Assembly: GCA_020796225.1 (NCBI GenBank)
Contig: CM036767.1
Span: 21,210,927-21,274,926, forward strand
Direction of reading: 5' to 3'
Source of the DNA: Arion vulgaris
Lineage: Eukaryota; Mollusca; Gastropoda; Stylommatophora; Arionidae
Length of the DNA stretch: 64,000 nt
The notes under the pieces were generated by a model. It ran no database searches, was not told the DNA's origin, and saw nothing but the letters and a program-made list of their open reading frames with translations. Each line of letters starts with the position of its first letter. Positions within the stretch are counted from its first letter, which is position 1. A program made the position numbers and the translations under genes. Positions 30,085 through 41,079 of the stretch are shown here, piece by piece.

Positions 30085-30315
30085 TGTTTCTGTGGCCTCT
30101 GACCTCTGTGGTGTAGAAGCTAGGTGCTCGTCTCTCGGTCCAAAGGTACCAAGTTCGCTCACTCGTGGAGCCATCTGGATATTTTCCCGACATCTCTGAT
30201 CTCAGTATAGGTGAGATCGAGTTTCTAGTCCTATCGGAGATAGACGGTAAAACTTAGATCCCGTGTTCAGTATGAGTACGTAAAGAACCCTTGGCAGTTC
30301 AAAATCGAGAAAACG
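30085..30315 (+). mobile_element. SINE-6 copy
   Basis: The head runs from tctgacctctgtggtgtaga and gctcgtctctcggtccaaag; the body has gagatcgagtttctagtcct and gacggtaaaacttagatccc. It matches 13428-13678 in reverse. Confidence 0.65.
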
Positions 30316-30391
30316 ACAGTAATCAGTGCCGTTCAGACAGGAATCAGCTGCCCGTTCAAAGTCGAGAAACAGACAGTGAAGCAGCTGCCGT

Positions 30392-30616
30392 TCAAATTCA
30401 TTGGAAAGCTTAACAAACAAAATTCATTGGAAAGTTAACAAACAAATCATGAAGCAAACAAAATTCTTTGGGAAAAGCAAAAATCATTGAGATTAACAAA
30501 CAAATTCATTGGACAGATTAACAAACAAAATTCATTGGAAAGATTAACAAACAAAATTCATTGGACAGATTAACAAACAAAATTCATTGGAAAGATTAAC
30601 AAACAAAATTCCAGCC
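30392..30616 (+). repeat. 26-bp tandem repeat
   Basis: The unit caaaattcattggaaagatt plus aacaaa is repeated about eight times; some units carry gga-cag in place of gga-aag. Confidence 0.85.
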
Positions 30617-30617
30617 A

Positions 30618-30725
30618 AAATTGTAACCTATATAAAATTGTATCTTCTATATTACACCGGAACCCCTCGCCAGTGCTACGGAGTTCGTGCACTATCGCTG
30701 AGAACGACCTGTATGAAAAAAAAGA
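30618..30725 (-). mobile_element. SINE-8 fragment
   Basis: The segment agtgctacggagttcgtgca is the complement of the SINE-8 core. The ends are not intact. Confidence 0.5.
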
Positions 30726-30729
30726 TCAA

Positions 30730-31059
30730 AGCCGACAAGATTATTATTTGAAGCGCAAAAATGATCTTTCAAATTAGCAACAATTCAAGGGTTGTCCGGA
30801 AAAAATGTACCCGTGTACCGAACGAGTCGGCACAGATTCAAGTCAAGGATCTTCAGAACGAAAAAGTGCAACGCACACTCAATGTACCTGCCATAAAGCC
30901 TAGTTCTGTAGTTTCTTGTAATGTAATCAAGTAAGTCTGTCACGCAAGAGACTTTCTCAGAAACTGCCAGTAAATTAATAACATAGAGTTAGGAACAATT
31001 TCAGCGCTATATTCTATAATGAATACTGAATTGACAAACTAATGTACATGTCGGTGATA
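30730..31059. other. Unique DNA, nothing recognised
   Basis: No ORF or repeat landmark seen. Confidence 0.4.
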
Positions 31060-31067
31060 CGTTGTAA

Positions 31068-31231
31068 CAGTGGCGGCTCGTCATTAAGGGTCAGTGGGGC
31101 CGGGCCCCACCAAAATTAATGTTTAAGGTATATTTATTCATTAATACATTAAAATATAGCAACCTAAAACCATGATTTATCTGGAAAAAATGTCTGGCCC
31201 CACCAACAAAAATGATCACGAGCCGCCACTG
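31068..31231. mobile_element. hAT-type MITE M1, third copy
   Basis: 164 bp with CAGTGGCGGCTCGTC at the start and gagccgccactg at the end. It is flanked by CGTTGTAA (31060-31067) and CGTTGTAG (31232-31239), an 8-bp duplication with one mismatch. Confidence 0.88.
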
Positions 31232-31267
31232 CGTTGTAGCCATATGTTTCATTGGGAGTTATGTCCG

Positions 31268-31314
31268 TGTGTTGCTGTTGCTCGCAAGGGGAGCAAAGAA
31301 TAGTAACACCCTCT
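31268..31314 (+). mobile_element. SINE-1 head scrap
   Basis: gtgtgttgctgttgctcgca and ggggagcaaagaatagtaac are the first about 45 bases of SINE-1. The rest is missing. Confidence 0.6.
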
Positions 31315-31429
31315 GGCCAGACAAAGTTTTCGGAAAAATAACTGTTTTGAGTTAGATTATATTTTAGTATTGACTATTATTTGTCTATTTCTGAAAGATA
31401 TTCAACTTTCAAATCTAATCACTATCACA

Positions 31430-31520
31430 TTTCTTCTTCTTCTTCTTTCTTCTTCTTTCTTCTTCTTCTTCTTCTTTTCTTCTTCTTTTTAACTCCCAAC
31501 GGGGCACAGGTCTACTATAA
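31430..31520 (-). mobile_element. LINE-C 3' end with expanded tail
   Basis: aactcccaacggggcacagg at 31490-31510 is the complement of the LINE-C 3' terminus seen at 1797 and 2325. Its GAA tail has expanded into about 50 bases of TTC/TTCTTT on the plus strand. Confidence 0.6.
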
Positions 31521-31527
31521 CGTTAGA

Positions 31528-31838
31528 AGTAATAATTATGAACAAATAATTTATAAAATAACAAATACACGTTATACATTACTTTTGGTGGGCCCCACCC
31601 CACTGGCCCCCTTTTTCCAATCCAGAAGCACTTGAGCTTTTAGCTTTCGGCTCGGTGCCATGGGCATCGTAACCCTTCGGTTCGTGCCACAACACCGTGA
31701 ATCTGGAGAACCTGTGGCTTTTCTACCACCCCGCGGAATTGAATCGCACTTACAGAGGGCTAGTCACCCGTAGTCCAACGCGCTACAAACACGCTGGGCA
31801 GGCGGGCACCACTGGTCCTTAATGACGAGCCACCACTG
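31528..31838 (-). mobile_element. hAT-type MITE M1, fourth copy, carrying SINE-4
   Basis: 31809-31838 and 31528-31618 read as M1 in reverse (right end gacgagccaccactg; interior ggtgggccccaccccactgg). The far terminus is lost at the LINE-C tail. The SINE-4 insertion sits between two copies of a CCAGTGG-containing segment, which is probably its target duplication. Confidence 0.7.
31619..31808 (-). mobile_element. SINE-4 nested in MITE M1
   Basis: Minus strand: gcccgcctgcccagcgtgtt, then tagtccaacgcgctac in complement, a B box region gcgattcaattccgcggggt, and the two-copy ggcaccgagccgaaag segment. It matches 22392-22598. Confidence 0.85.
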
Positions 31839-31934
31839 CTTAGCGCCTTATTTGAGTTCAACGGCTTTATTTCTAATCAGAAGTTCAAGAAAAAAAAGTA
31901 TTTCTAAATAACAGTATATGTATATATTTCTCCG

Positions 31935-32192
31935 CTCATGTATTGCCGGGGCTCGCAAGGGGAGCAAAGAATAGCAACACTGCGACCTACAATGCATGTC
32001 ATAAGTGGCGACTGTGGTAGGGGCCTAGGAAGCTACCCTAGTAAATAAAAAGCGTCGCAGAAATTAGATGTGCTGGCCTACTTGTGGGTGCATAACTATC
32101 ATAACGTACAATCGTTCTTATGGTTGAATCAAATACAAATCACAAAAACGGTTACGTGGTCGATATGGAGTGTTTGAGAAAGAAGATAAACT
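31935..32192 (+). mobile_element. SINE-1 copy
   Basis: Starts catgtattgccggggctcgc, has gcatgtcataagtggcgact at the core (two substitutions) and ends ggagtgtttgagaaagaag. Complete in length. Confidence 0.85.
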
Positions 32193-32199
32193 TCTCAAG

Positions 32200-32755
32200 C
32201 CCAGAGAAAAAAAAATAGAACAACGCGTACAATTTACCCAAAAATGAATATTAGAATACAAGCCAGAGTATAGTGAGAAATAAACAGAGGTAAGGGACAT
32301 AAGCGAACAAATGAATCGTCAGCATATTTCACTTCCTGTTTTGCTAACTGCTCCGATTTTTGTCTATCATATATGTAACTGGAAAATATATAATATTTTT
32401 ATCATAATAATCAAGCCAATCTCTCTCCTTCGTTCCGTCTCAGAAGTGAAAAACAAGACTTGTCATTTTCTCTGATATTGATTTAACACAGTTCGCGAAT
32501 GGACAAGACATCTGCACTCACGTCTGATATTTTCTTGTGTAAACAAACATGGCGCAATGTTTACATATCGTCACTCGCACGTTCTGAGGAAAAGGACGCG
32601 TGTTATAATTTCCTATCTGACTTTTGAACATATTAATCTCCTGCAGTTCTAAAACTCGTTACGGTATCTTGAAATAGATATGCGAATTTGCAATCTACGT
32701 GAATTCTTTTTTTTAAAAATGATGCACATGAAATTATGATCTGTGAACTCTCTGA
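32200..32755. other. AT-rich DNA, nothing firm
   Basis: No ORF. A segment near 32540-32600 has aacATGGCGcaatg, which resembles a YY1 site, close to tgtaaacaaaca; on its own this is not enough to call a promoter. Confidence 0.3.
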
Positions 32756-32756
32756 T

Positions 32757-32947
32757 TGTTTGATTGATAGAACAATCATCAGCGCACTTCTGGGGAAAAA
32801 CTATGTGTACTCTGATCTATTTCTAACATAGAAAGATTTTAGCAGAATTGCATGAGCTCCGCAGCACCGGCGCGGGTCCCGGTACATTTTTGAAGATGGT
32901 AAAAATGTGTGTAACATTTTATATTTTAACATTTTTAAAGAATTATC
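32757..32947 (+). mobile_element. SINE-8 copy
   Basis: Starts tgattgtttgattgatagaa, has catcagcgcacttctgggga and gcatgagctccgcagcaccg, and ends in T-rich sequence. The most complete SINE-8 in the window. Confidence 0.65.
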
Positions 32948-32967
32948 CTGGGATGAAAATTTTGTTG

Positions 32968-33160
32968 GATCGTCTGACCCAGTTGGAGCGGCTGGTCAAA
33001 TGAGTTTGAGCGCGGGCTCCCATTCAGGAGACCTGGGTTCAATTAGGCGAACCAGTTTTTTTCTGTTGGCGGTATAAACAAAAGTCATAACCTGAACAAT
33101 TTCGTGGCGTCTTAACTAGCCATGCGGCCATTAAATTTCCCAGGCTCATGTCGTCACTTG
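32968..33160 (+). mobile_element. SINE-7, tRNA-like head
   Basis: gagcggctggtcaaatgagt, then cgggctcccattcaggagac and a B-box-like GGGTTCAATTAG. The 3' half has tcgtggcgtcttaactagcc atgcgg. It forms an inverted pair with 33280-33440. Confidence 0.65.
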
Positions 33161-33161
33161 A

Positions 33162-33245
33162 TAACTGGACCAGCGTTTCATCGTCTGCCACCAATACTAG
33201 GAACTCATTTAGGCCTGCAAGAAAGCTCGTGGGCTCTTTCATGAT
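33162..33245 (+). mobile_element. SINE-6 scrap
   Basis: actggaccagcgtttcatcg and aggaactcatttaggcctg correspond to the minus strand of SINE-6 (13500-13560). Short and diverged. Confidence 0.35.
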
Positions 33246-33279
33246 CTTCATAGACAAGAGAGTAAAATATAATGTTGGG

Positions 33280-33440
33280 TAGTTCAGATGGCTAGTGCAG
33301 TCACCGAGAAACTGCTCAGGCTAGGAGTTTTTCTTTATGCCCCCGACAAAAAAAAACCCCGTAATCATACCGGGACTCGAACCTAAGTCTTCCTAATGGG
33401 AACCCAAGCTCTAATCCATTAGACTAGACGCTCCTCTATA
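33280..33440 (-). mobile_element. SINE-7 copy
   Basis: Minus-strand head gaggagcgtctagtctaatg, an A-box-like tagtctaatggattagag, and B box GGTTCGAGTCCC (33383-33372). The tail has gactgcactagccatctga. The head has a tRNA-like layout but no matching acceptor stem. Confidence 0.7.
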
Positions 33441-33589
33441 TCAAGACGTACATGCCAACAAAAATAAAAATGAACTCTGTGCTGATGAGACATACTATAA
33501 TAATCTATGTAATCTAACTTCCTTGTTTGTTTGTTTTGTAGGTGAATAAAGTATCATTAAATCAAGGCCCAATCTTTCAACAGTGGAAC

Positions 33590-33850
33590 CGCCTGTGTGG
33601 TGCTGGGACCGTAAGGAAAGCAAAGAATTGTACCACTGCGATATACAAGGCATGTCGTAATAGGCAACTGGTGTAGGACCGACGGAAGCTACCCTAGTAA
33701 ATAAAAAGCATCGCATAAATCGAATGTCGGGGCCTACTTGTAGGTACATAACTGGCACAACGTACAATTTCTCTAAGGCTCAGGTCATATACAAATCACA
33801 TAGAGTGGTTAACAAGTGGTCGATATGTAGCGTTTGAAGAAGAAGAACAT
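33590..33850 (+). mobile_element. SINE-1 copy
   Basis: Starts gcctgtgtggtgctgggacc, core ggcatgtcgtaataggcaac, ends gtttgaagaagaagaaca. Full length with scattered changes. Confidence 0.85.
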
Positions 33851-33867
33851 TGGAACGAGTCTTCTTT

Positions 33868-34192
33868 TGGTTATAGCATATAGCATATAGCATATATCAT
33901 ATAGCATATAGCATATAGCATATAGAATATAGAATATAGAATATAGCATATATCATATATCATATAGCATATATCATATAGCATATAGAATATAGAATAT
34001 AGCATATATCATATAGATATAGAATATAGAATATAGATATATAGCTATATATCATACTGACATATGCATATTCATATAGCATATAGAATATAGATATAAC
34101 AATGTCATATAGCATATAGCATATAGCATTAGAGATATAGCATATAGCATATATCATATAGCATCATACATATAGCATATAGCATATAGGTC
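33868..34192 (+). repeat. AT-rich 9-bp-type tandem repeat
   Basis: Built from catatag and atatcatatagca blocks with higher-order variation. Both strands are self-complementary in many places, so it can form hairpins. Confidence 0.85.
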
Positions 34193-34239
34193 AGTAAACA
34201 TTACAAATAAAAACATCTAACTATATTACTTTTATGATT

Positions 34240-34685
34240 ATTTTGCCCTTTAATTGTGTCTAGGACTCTCCCGAGCAGTGCTGTAACGAGTGTACCACTA
34301 CTGACTTAAGAGCGAGTAAAGCTTCGAGTGTCTCATCCTTTTGGAGAGAGCTGCTCTGGGATTTTTATTTTGCATAAGACTGTGCCAAATGCCTATATGA
34401 AGACTTCCACTTTCTGGCCGTGTTTAAGAGTTGAGCACTACTTTTAATTAAATTTTATTTTTTAATTGGGCCTTTACCGGTGTAGCAGTGGTCTTAGTGC
34501 CACAGTGGGTGGACCCAGGTACGTTTGGAAGGCGTAAAAACTCCGAGCGTTGTATTTGTTTTCGATTGCGAGCTGCTCGGAATTTGTTTAAATATATTTA
34601 TTTGTCTATTGGCTCTATGAAGGCTTCCAACCCTTGGCCTCGATCAAGTGGACACTACGCTTTGATATTAATAGAAAAAAAGCCT
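34240..34685 (+). repeat. Two diverged copies of an unnamed repeat
   Basis: 34370-34440 (cctatatgaagacttccact) and 34605-34665 (ctctatgaaggcttccaacc) align, as do the preceding about 100 bases. The second copy has gtagcagtggtcttagtgcc near its start, loosely SINE-like. Confidence 0.4.
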
Positions 34686-34754
34686 AGTATTTTCTCTAAC
34701 ACATATACAACTTTCCTACCCATACATTTATAACTTTCTTTAACAAATATAGCT

Positions 34755-34848
34755 TCCCCTTAACACAAATATTATTTCCCCTTGTTAACAAACAAACAAT
34801 ATTATTTCCCCTTGTTAACAAACAAACAATATTATTTCCCCTTGTACA
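34755..34848 (+). repeat. 30-bp tandem repeat, three copies
   Basis: attatttccccttgttaaca plus aacaaacaat is repeated with almost no change. Confidence 0.9.
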
Positions 34849-35149
34849 AAAGTGACTTTGCATTACACAAATGTAATACCATATGCAAAAACAATGCCGT
34901 TTGGTCGTTTCTGCGAAAGAATTATTTAAACCACATGCCACAATTAATTCTTCTGTCTTCGCCGGATTAGAGTATATGTAGCGGACGGCTAAGGAAATCA
35001 TGTCAAATATTACAGAGACAGACACGGTCTGAGCAGACGCACACCAAACGTTCGACTTCGTGTCAACAGGATGTGTCAGAAATCAACTAATCGACTTTCC
35101 GTGGGTCCAATATTTTATCTCTTATCTGGTCCATATTTGTTGTTAAGCG

Positions 35150-35430
35150 TCGTGGGGAGCAGAAGGTTTCTCGCATGGATTAGATGCCTTGGAGATATTT
35201 TTGTGTGACCATGCTGTTTGAGTAATTCTGTCAAGGTCTCTGTGAATTAAAAGTAGAGTGCTCACTACTCGTTCAACTGGTGCTCTATTCGTACCCGCGG
35301 GGAACGATTGGAATATGTTGTCAGACATCTCTAATTCAATTTAAGTGAAGTCTGGGGTAGAACTCCTAATGGAGACAGACGATAAAACCTAGGTCCAGGT
35401 GCAATTTGAGCAAGTAAAAATAGAAAAGTA
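35150..35430 (+). mobile_element. SINE-6-like copy, diverged
   Basis: aactcctaatggagacagac and gataaaacctaggtcc match the SINE-6 body at 30225-30265. The head region is not clear. Confidence 0.4.
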
Positions 35431-35571
35431 GAAAATATATTTTGAAGTACAAAATTCGACAAGAGTAGGCGGCCCGTAGGTATACAAAGTTGCTGTCCTG
35501 GACAATTCATTAAAAAAATTAAAAGAAAATTCTTAACACATTTTTTTAACAATCTTCATAATGACATTGTG

Positions 35572-35650
35572 GACTAGAGACCCTCCTGTGTAAGAAATAG
35601 ATCGGGGCACACATGGTTAATCACCGAAGTGCAATAATGTTGGTACTATC
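35572..35650 (-). mobile_element. SINE-8 fragment
   Basis: acacatggttaatcaccgaa and gtgcaataatg are the complement of the SINE-8 5' region. Confidence 0.5.
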
Positions 35651-35877
35651 ACTTAATTCATCAGCTACGGAATAATATGAGAGGCGTTAATAATTGAAGT
35701 TAGTATAAAATACAATAACATGATAAAACAACGATACAGATCACCTATTTGGGTAGCATTTTTAACTGCACGGAGCTACGGGAAAAGGGTAATGCTTCAA
35801 AATGTCAAAACAACATCAGTTTTAAAAAGTCTAAATAAAATATGGAACACCATGTTAAATGTTCAATTCAATATTTT

Positions 35878-38650
35878 CCAATTCTAACGTCTCCTATTTG
35901 TTTCAATTCTAACGTCTCCTATTTGTTTCAATTCTAACGTCTCCTATTTGTTTCAATTCTAACGTCTCCTAGTTGTTTCAATTCTAACGTCTCCTATTTG
36001 TTTCAATTCTAACGTCTCCTATTTGTTCAATTCTAACGTCTCCTATTTGTTCAATTCTAACGTCTCCTATTTGTCCAATTCTAACGTCTCCTATTTGTTC
36101 AATTCTAACGTCTCCTATTTGTTTCAATTCTAACGTCTCCTAGTTGTTTCAATTCTAACGTCTCCTATTTGTTCAATTCTAACGTCTCCTATTTGTTTCA
36201 ATTCTAACGTCTCCTATTTGTTCAATTCTAACGTCTCCTATTTGTTCAATTCTAACGTCTCATATTTGTCCAATTCTAACGTCTCCTATTTGTTCAATTC
36301 TAACGTCTCCTATTTGTTTCAATTCTAACGTCTCCTATTTGTTCAATTCTAACGCCTCCTATTTGTTTCAATTCTAACGTCTCCTATTTGTTTCAATTTT
36401 AACGTCTCCTATTTGTTTCAATTCTAACGTCTCCTATTTGTTCAATTCTAACGTTTCCTATTTGTTCAATTCTAACGTCTCCTATTTGTTCAATTCTAAC
36501 CTCTCCTATTTGTTTCAATTTTAACGTCTTCTATTTGTTTCAATTCTAACGTCTCCTATTTGTTCAATTCTAACGTCTCCTATTTGTTCAATTCTAACGT
36601 CTCCTATTTGTTTCAATTTTAACGTCTCCTATTTGTTTCAATTTAACGTCTCCTATTTGTTCAATTCAACGTCTCTATTTGTTCAATTCTAACGTTTCCT
36701 ATTTGTTCAATTCTAACGTCTCCTATTTGTTCAATTCTAACCTCTCCTATTTGTTTCAATTTTAACGTCTCCTATTTGTTTCAATTCTAACGTTTCCTAT
36801 TTGTTCAATTCTAACGTCTCCTATTTGTTCAATTCTAACGTCTCCTATTTGTTTCAATTTTAACGTCTCCTATTTGTTTCAATTCTAACGTCTCCTATTT
36901 GTTTCAATTTTAACGTCTCCTATTTGTTTCAATTCTAACGTCTCCTATTTGTTCAATTCTAATGTCTCCTATTTGTTCAATTCTAACGTCTCTTATTTGT
37001 TTCAATTTTAACGTCTCCTATTTGTTTCAATTCTAACGTCTCCTATTTGTTTCAATTCTAACGTCTCATATTTGTCCAATTCTAACGTCTCCTATTTGTT
37101 CAATTCTAACGTCTCCTAATTGTTTCAATTCTAACGTCTCCTATTTGTTCAATTCTAACTCTCCTATTTGTTTCAATTCTAACGTCTCTATTTGTTTCAA
37201 TTTTAACGTCTCCTATTTGTTTCAACCTAACGTCTCCTATTTGTTCAATTCTAACGTTTCCTGTTGTTCAATTCTAACGTCTCCTATTTGTTCAATTCTA
37301 ACCTCTCCTATTTGTTTCAATTTTAACGTCTTCTATTGTTTCAATTCTAACGTCTCCTATTTGTTCAATTCTAACGTCTCCTATTTGTTCAATTCTAACG
37401 TCTCCTATTTGTTTCAATTTTAACGTCTTCTATTTGTTTCAATTCTAACGTCTCCTATTTGTTCAATTCTAACGTCTCCTATTTGTTCAATTCTAACGTT
37501 TCCTATTTGTTCAATTCTAACGTCTCCTATTTGTTCAATTCTAACCTCTCCTATTTGTTTCAATTTTAACGTCTTCTATTTGTTTCAATTCTAACGTCTC
37601 CTATTTGTTTCAATTCTAACGTCTCCTATTTGTTCAATTCTAACGTCTCCTATTTGTTTCAATTTTAACGTCTCCTATTTGTTTCAATTCTAACGTCTCC
37701 TATTTGTTTCAATTCTAACGTCTCCTATTTGTTTCAATTCTAACGTCTCTATTTGTTCTATTCTAACGTCCCCTATTTGTTTCAATTTAACGTCTCTATT
37801 TGTTTCAATTCTAACGTCTCCTATTTGTTTCAATTCTAACGTTTCCTATTTGTTCAATTCTAACGTCTCCTATTTGTTCAATTCTAACCTCTCCTATTTG
37901 TTTCAATTTTAACGTCTTCTATTTGTTTCAATTCTAACGTCTCCTATTTGTTTCAATTCTAACGTCTCCTATTTGTTCAATTCTAACGTCTCCTATTTGT
38001 TCAATTCTAACGTCTCCTATTTGTTTCAATTTTAACGTCTCCTATTTGTTTCAATTCTAACGTCTCCTATTTGTTTCAATTCTAACGTCTCCTATTTGTT
38101 TCAATTCTAACGTCTCCTATTTGTTCAATTCTAACGTCTCCTATTTGTTTCAATTTTAACGTCTCCTATTTGTTTCAATTCTAACGTCTCCTATTTGTTT
38201 CAATTCTAACGTCTCCTATTTGTTTCAATTCTAACGTCTCCTATTTGTTCAATTCTAATGTCTCCTATTTGTTCAATTCTAACGTCTCTTATTTGTTTCA
38301 ATTTTAACGTCTCCTATTTGTTTCAATTCTAACGTCTCCTATTTGTTTCAATTCTAACGTCTCCTATTTGTTCAATTCTAACGTCTCCTATTTGTTCAAT
38401 TCTAACGTCTCCTATTTGTTCAATTCTAACGTCTCCTATTTGTTTCAATTCTAACGTCTCCTATTTGTTCAATTCTAACGTCTCCTATTTGTTCAATTCT
38501 AACGTCTCCTATTTGTTTCAATTCTAACGTCTCTTATTTGTTTCAATTTTAACGTCTCCTATTTGTTTCAATTCTAACGTCTCCTATTTGTTCAGTTCTA
38601 ATGTTTCCTATTTGTTCAATTCTAAATTCTCCTATTTGTTTTATTTCTAA
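35878..38650 (+). repeat. 2.8-kb minisatellite, 24/25-bp unit
   Basis: The unit is caattctaacgtctcctatt plus TGTT or TGTTT, so units are 24 or 25 bp. There are a little over 110 units. The plus strand is pyrimidine-rich, with one CpG (ACGT) per unit. Variants such as aacctctcc, aacgtttcc, aatgtctcc, cttcc and a TTTT form recur in fixed neighbourhoods. Short frameshifting ORFs inside it are not genes. Confidence 0.97.
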
Positions 38651-38739
38651 CGAGAGTTGAAAAATGACTATGAAAATAAATGTTTGCTAAAACAATAAAC
38701 TTAAAATAGGACAAATTCCGGAAAAGTGATAAAATTAGA

Positions 38740-38950
38740 GAATGTCTAGTTAACCGCTAGTAACAACTGTTATAAGAAAGAGAAGATAAAGATATGTTGG
38801 ACATACTCGGAAAAGAAATGGTCAAAGAATCACAAAGTAGACATTGAAACGGGAGGCAACTGGTACACGATTTAAAATTGACGATCTTTGGAAACCATAA
38901 ATGAAAATTTACTGAGAGAGGTAGAAATATCAACTCAATTATATATCAAG
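38740..38950 (+). mobile_element. LINE-G fragment
   Basis: aaccgctagtaacaactgtt and ataagaaagagaagataaag match 7968-8000, then cgggaggcaactggtacacg. Truncated before the usual 3' end. Confidence 0.65.
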
Positions 38951-39245
38951 ATTTAATGAGTTGTAAATAATAAAGCGATTAGGGGACATTTTTTCAGGCC
39001 CTGTGCAGGTATATTTTCTTCAAAAAAATTGAGAGATTGAGTGTGATTCGAAGAATTAAAATTGTTGAAAAACTTAACGGAGTACGTGTTTTGTGCCCTA
39101 TTTTCGATAGGCGACTTACCATTTCTGCGTAGAGTAACAGACCAGAGCCAACTATAAACTTATGGGCCTTCGAACTCAGGTAAGACTTATGGGAAATCAG
39201 ACAACAACTACACCACGTGACCTCGCATTTCAGTTTTGGTGTATA

Positions 39246-40515
39246 CAGTGCCGGATTAGGCTAGCGGGCCAGTAAATTTTAGCGCGGGGCCCTAGGTTTT
39301 GTATGATAATAAAATAAACACAACTTTTACAAACAAACTTGTCTCGATTTAATGTGAGCAAATTTAGAGATAGCACTAGACAAATCAATTTCTCTAAGTA
39401 AAATACATTCAATGTTCATTAAGGTGAGGTTATTTAGACGATCTTGTCCCATCATGTTTCTTAACTCACTTTTATACACTTTAATGTTGAAAAGAACGTT
39501 CTCCGCTGCAGTTAGTAATCATTAAAGACAAATAAATTCGAAAGACTATTTCTACATTTGGGAAACACGACTCTAATGAATTTTCCATTATAAGTTTATA
39601 AATTGCAGTTCAAGAGCCTCATGCTTTTCATTGCTAATAGCAGCAGCTACATTAATTTTAATAAGTTCAGTGAACTGCATAAGTTCGTCGCCTAGGCTTT
39701 CTTCCAAATCCTCTTGGTAAGAGCTGACATTATTTGGAGTTCTTTTCAAGATCTCTTCTGCTGTAATAGATTTTAACTGCGAAGTATTCCAAATACACCA
39801 GTCACTCTATGGTCAGCCTAAATCAATAACTTTGCAAACAAAACAGAACAGTTGTCCTTTAGTTTCTGTATAACAAACCAATCTCTACGTGAGTTTTGTT
39901 TGTTGGTGTATGTGAAAAACGATTTTCGACAAAATCGTGGATTGTTTTCTTTATCGTATGTTTTTTTTTTTGTGTTTAAGACATGAAATCACTGTTCATA
40001 TGTTGCACTTCGGTACTTTTTTTCACAATCCAATAATCTCGATTGAAGTTGTTTTACCATTCACCAATATCATTGGAGTAAATTTTACTTTCGTTGTGTT
40101 TTTGGCTTATAGATGATGTTGCTACATTAGAAGCATGTGCTGTGCTTTCTGCCTCTCTTTGGCTTGAAGATGATATGGCTAAATTGGGAGGACTTGCTGT
40201 ACATTCGATTTTAGTTTGTCTTGTGGAAAATGTTGCTAAATCGTGAAGAGTTGCTGATCTTAATGGTAATATTGGTAATGATGATTCTTCTATAGCACTG
40301 CCTTCATCTACTATACCGTGAGACACGTCTTCTGTATTTTCTGATTCGATTTCGTTGATTCGCACCATCACACGACATTTAAAAATTCAGACGCTTGCGT
40401 GTTTTTATATAACATCTGGTAATTTTCCATTTTCATTTGTCACTAGGCACAGGGCCCCTAGAAGCGCAGGGCCCGTAGCATTTGCTACTTCTGCTACTAG
40501 GCTAATCCGGCTCTG
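39246..40515 (-). mobile_element. hAT2 transposon with exact 8-bp TSD
   Basis: Termini cagtgccggattaggctag and complement ctaatccggctctg match hAT1. GGTGTATA flanks both ends (39238-39245 and 40516-40523). The corresponding empty site is present in MITE M2 at 53.97 kb (gttgtatataga). 1270 bp; encodes only decayed transposase pieces on the minus strand. Confidence 0.95.
39320..40371 (-). pseudogene. hAT2 transposase remnant
   Basis: The N-terminal ORF (40371-40054) parallels hAT1 (HGIVDEGSAIEESSLPILPL). A stretch near 39949-40043 retains RDYWIVKKSTEVQHMNSDF, the region before the TTF-type finger that hAT1 has lost. The dimerisation domain (SELRNMMGQDRLNNLTLMNI) follows near 39420-39480 with frameshifts. 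The catalytic core is absent here too. Confidence 0.75.
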
Positions 40516-40810
40516 GGTGTATATAGACGAATTCATTTTAAAATCAACACAAAATGCTAGATCGAAGTTATATTATGCAACAAGTTAAGTTTAACAATAA
40601 GGAATATCAATATTATGAATATTTTTCACCAATAAATAACCATAGACTCACAGAATTGAGTAAAATTGCAAAACAAATCTTGCAGTGTTCTGTCAAACAT
40701 ATATATATTCCAGCCCCCGCTCTGATCTAGGTCAGGATTCCTGGTAATTTATCTGGCCTAGTTATCTAGAGTTTGTTGTGGACAGACCCACATGGGGAAA
40801 CCAATGCAAT

Positions 40811-41067
40811 CTTCTTCTTCTTCTTTGCGTTCGTTCTTTACGACCAATTTTAATCACTCTTTGTGATATGTTTCATCTTTGCCAAGAACGTGTATACGTT
40901 GCATATTGGTTTGGTAGGTTCCTAAAAGCATAGACTTCTACATGTTTAGGACACATGCATCCGATTTCAGCCAAACCTTCTTAGTCGCGTCTTACGACAT
41001 GCGTGGCAGGTAACAGTGGTTCTATTCTTTACACCCCAAATTTGGGCCCCGGTAACCACTCGGGCGC
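40811..41067 (-). mobile_element. SINE-2 insertion with 10-bp TSD
   Basis: CCAATGCAAT stands at 40801-40810 and 41068-41077. Minus strand: gcgcccgagtggttaccggg to gaacgcaaagaagaagaaga. Complete copy of about 257 bp. Confidence 0.92.
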
Positions 41068-41079
41068 CCAATGCAATGA

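Larger units (their letters stand above)
39142..40781 (+). mobile_element. MITE M2 copy split by hAT2
   Basis: The left terminus is CCAGAGCCAACT (39142-39153) and the right terminus AGTTTGTTGTGG (40770-40781). Removing hAT2 and one duplication leaves about 362 bp, equal to the uninterrupted copy at 53869-54229 (361 bp). Internal sequence aagttatattatgcaacaag is shared. Confidence 0.85.

Noticed and set aside
32540..32600. Promoter with YY1-like ATGGCG
   Set aside because: Single motif without a following ORF or splice signals.
33358..33440. tRNA gene on the minus strand
   Set aside because: Good B box, but the 3' part does not pair with the 5' end and it is followed by SINE-7 tail sequence.
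33960..34157. 65-codon Ile/Tyr-rich ORF
   Set aside because: Falls in the AT-rich ATAGCATAT tandem repeat.
37145..37423. 92-codon ORF with NSNVS repeats
   Set aside because: Product of minisatellite units, no start context or neighbours.
35878..38650. Regular spacing suggestive of a CRISPR array
   Set aside because: There are no unique spacers: the 24/25-bp unit is contiguous, so it is a minisatellite in a eukaryotic genome.
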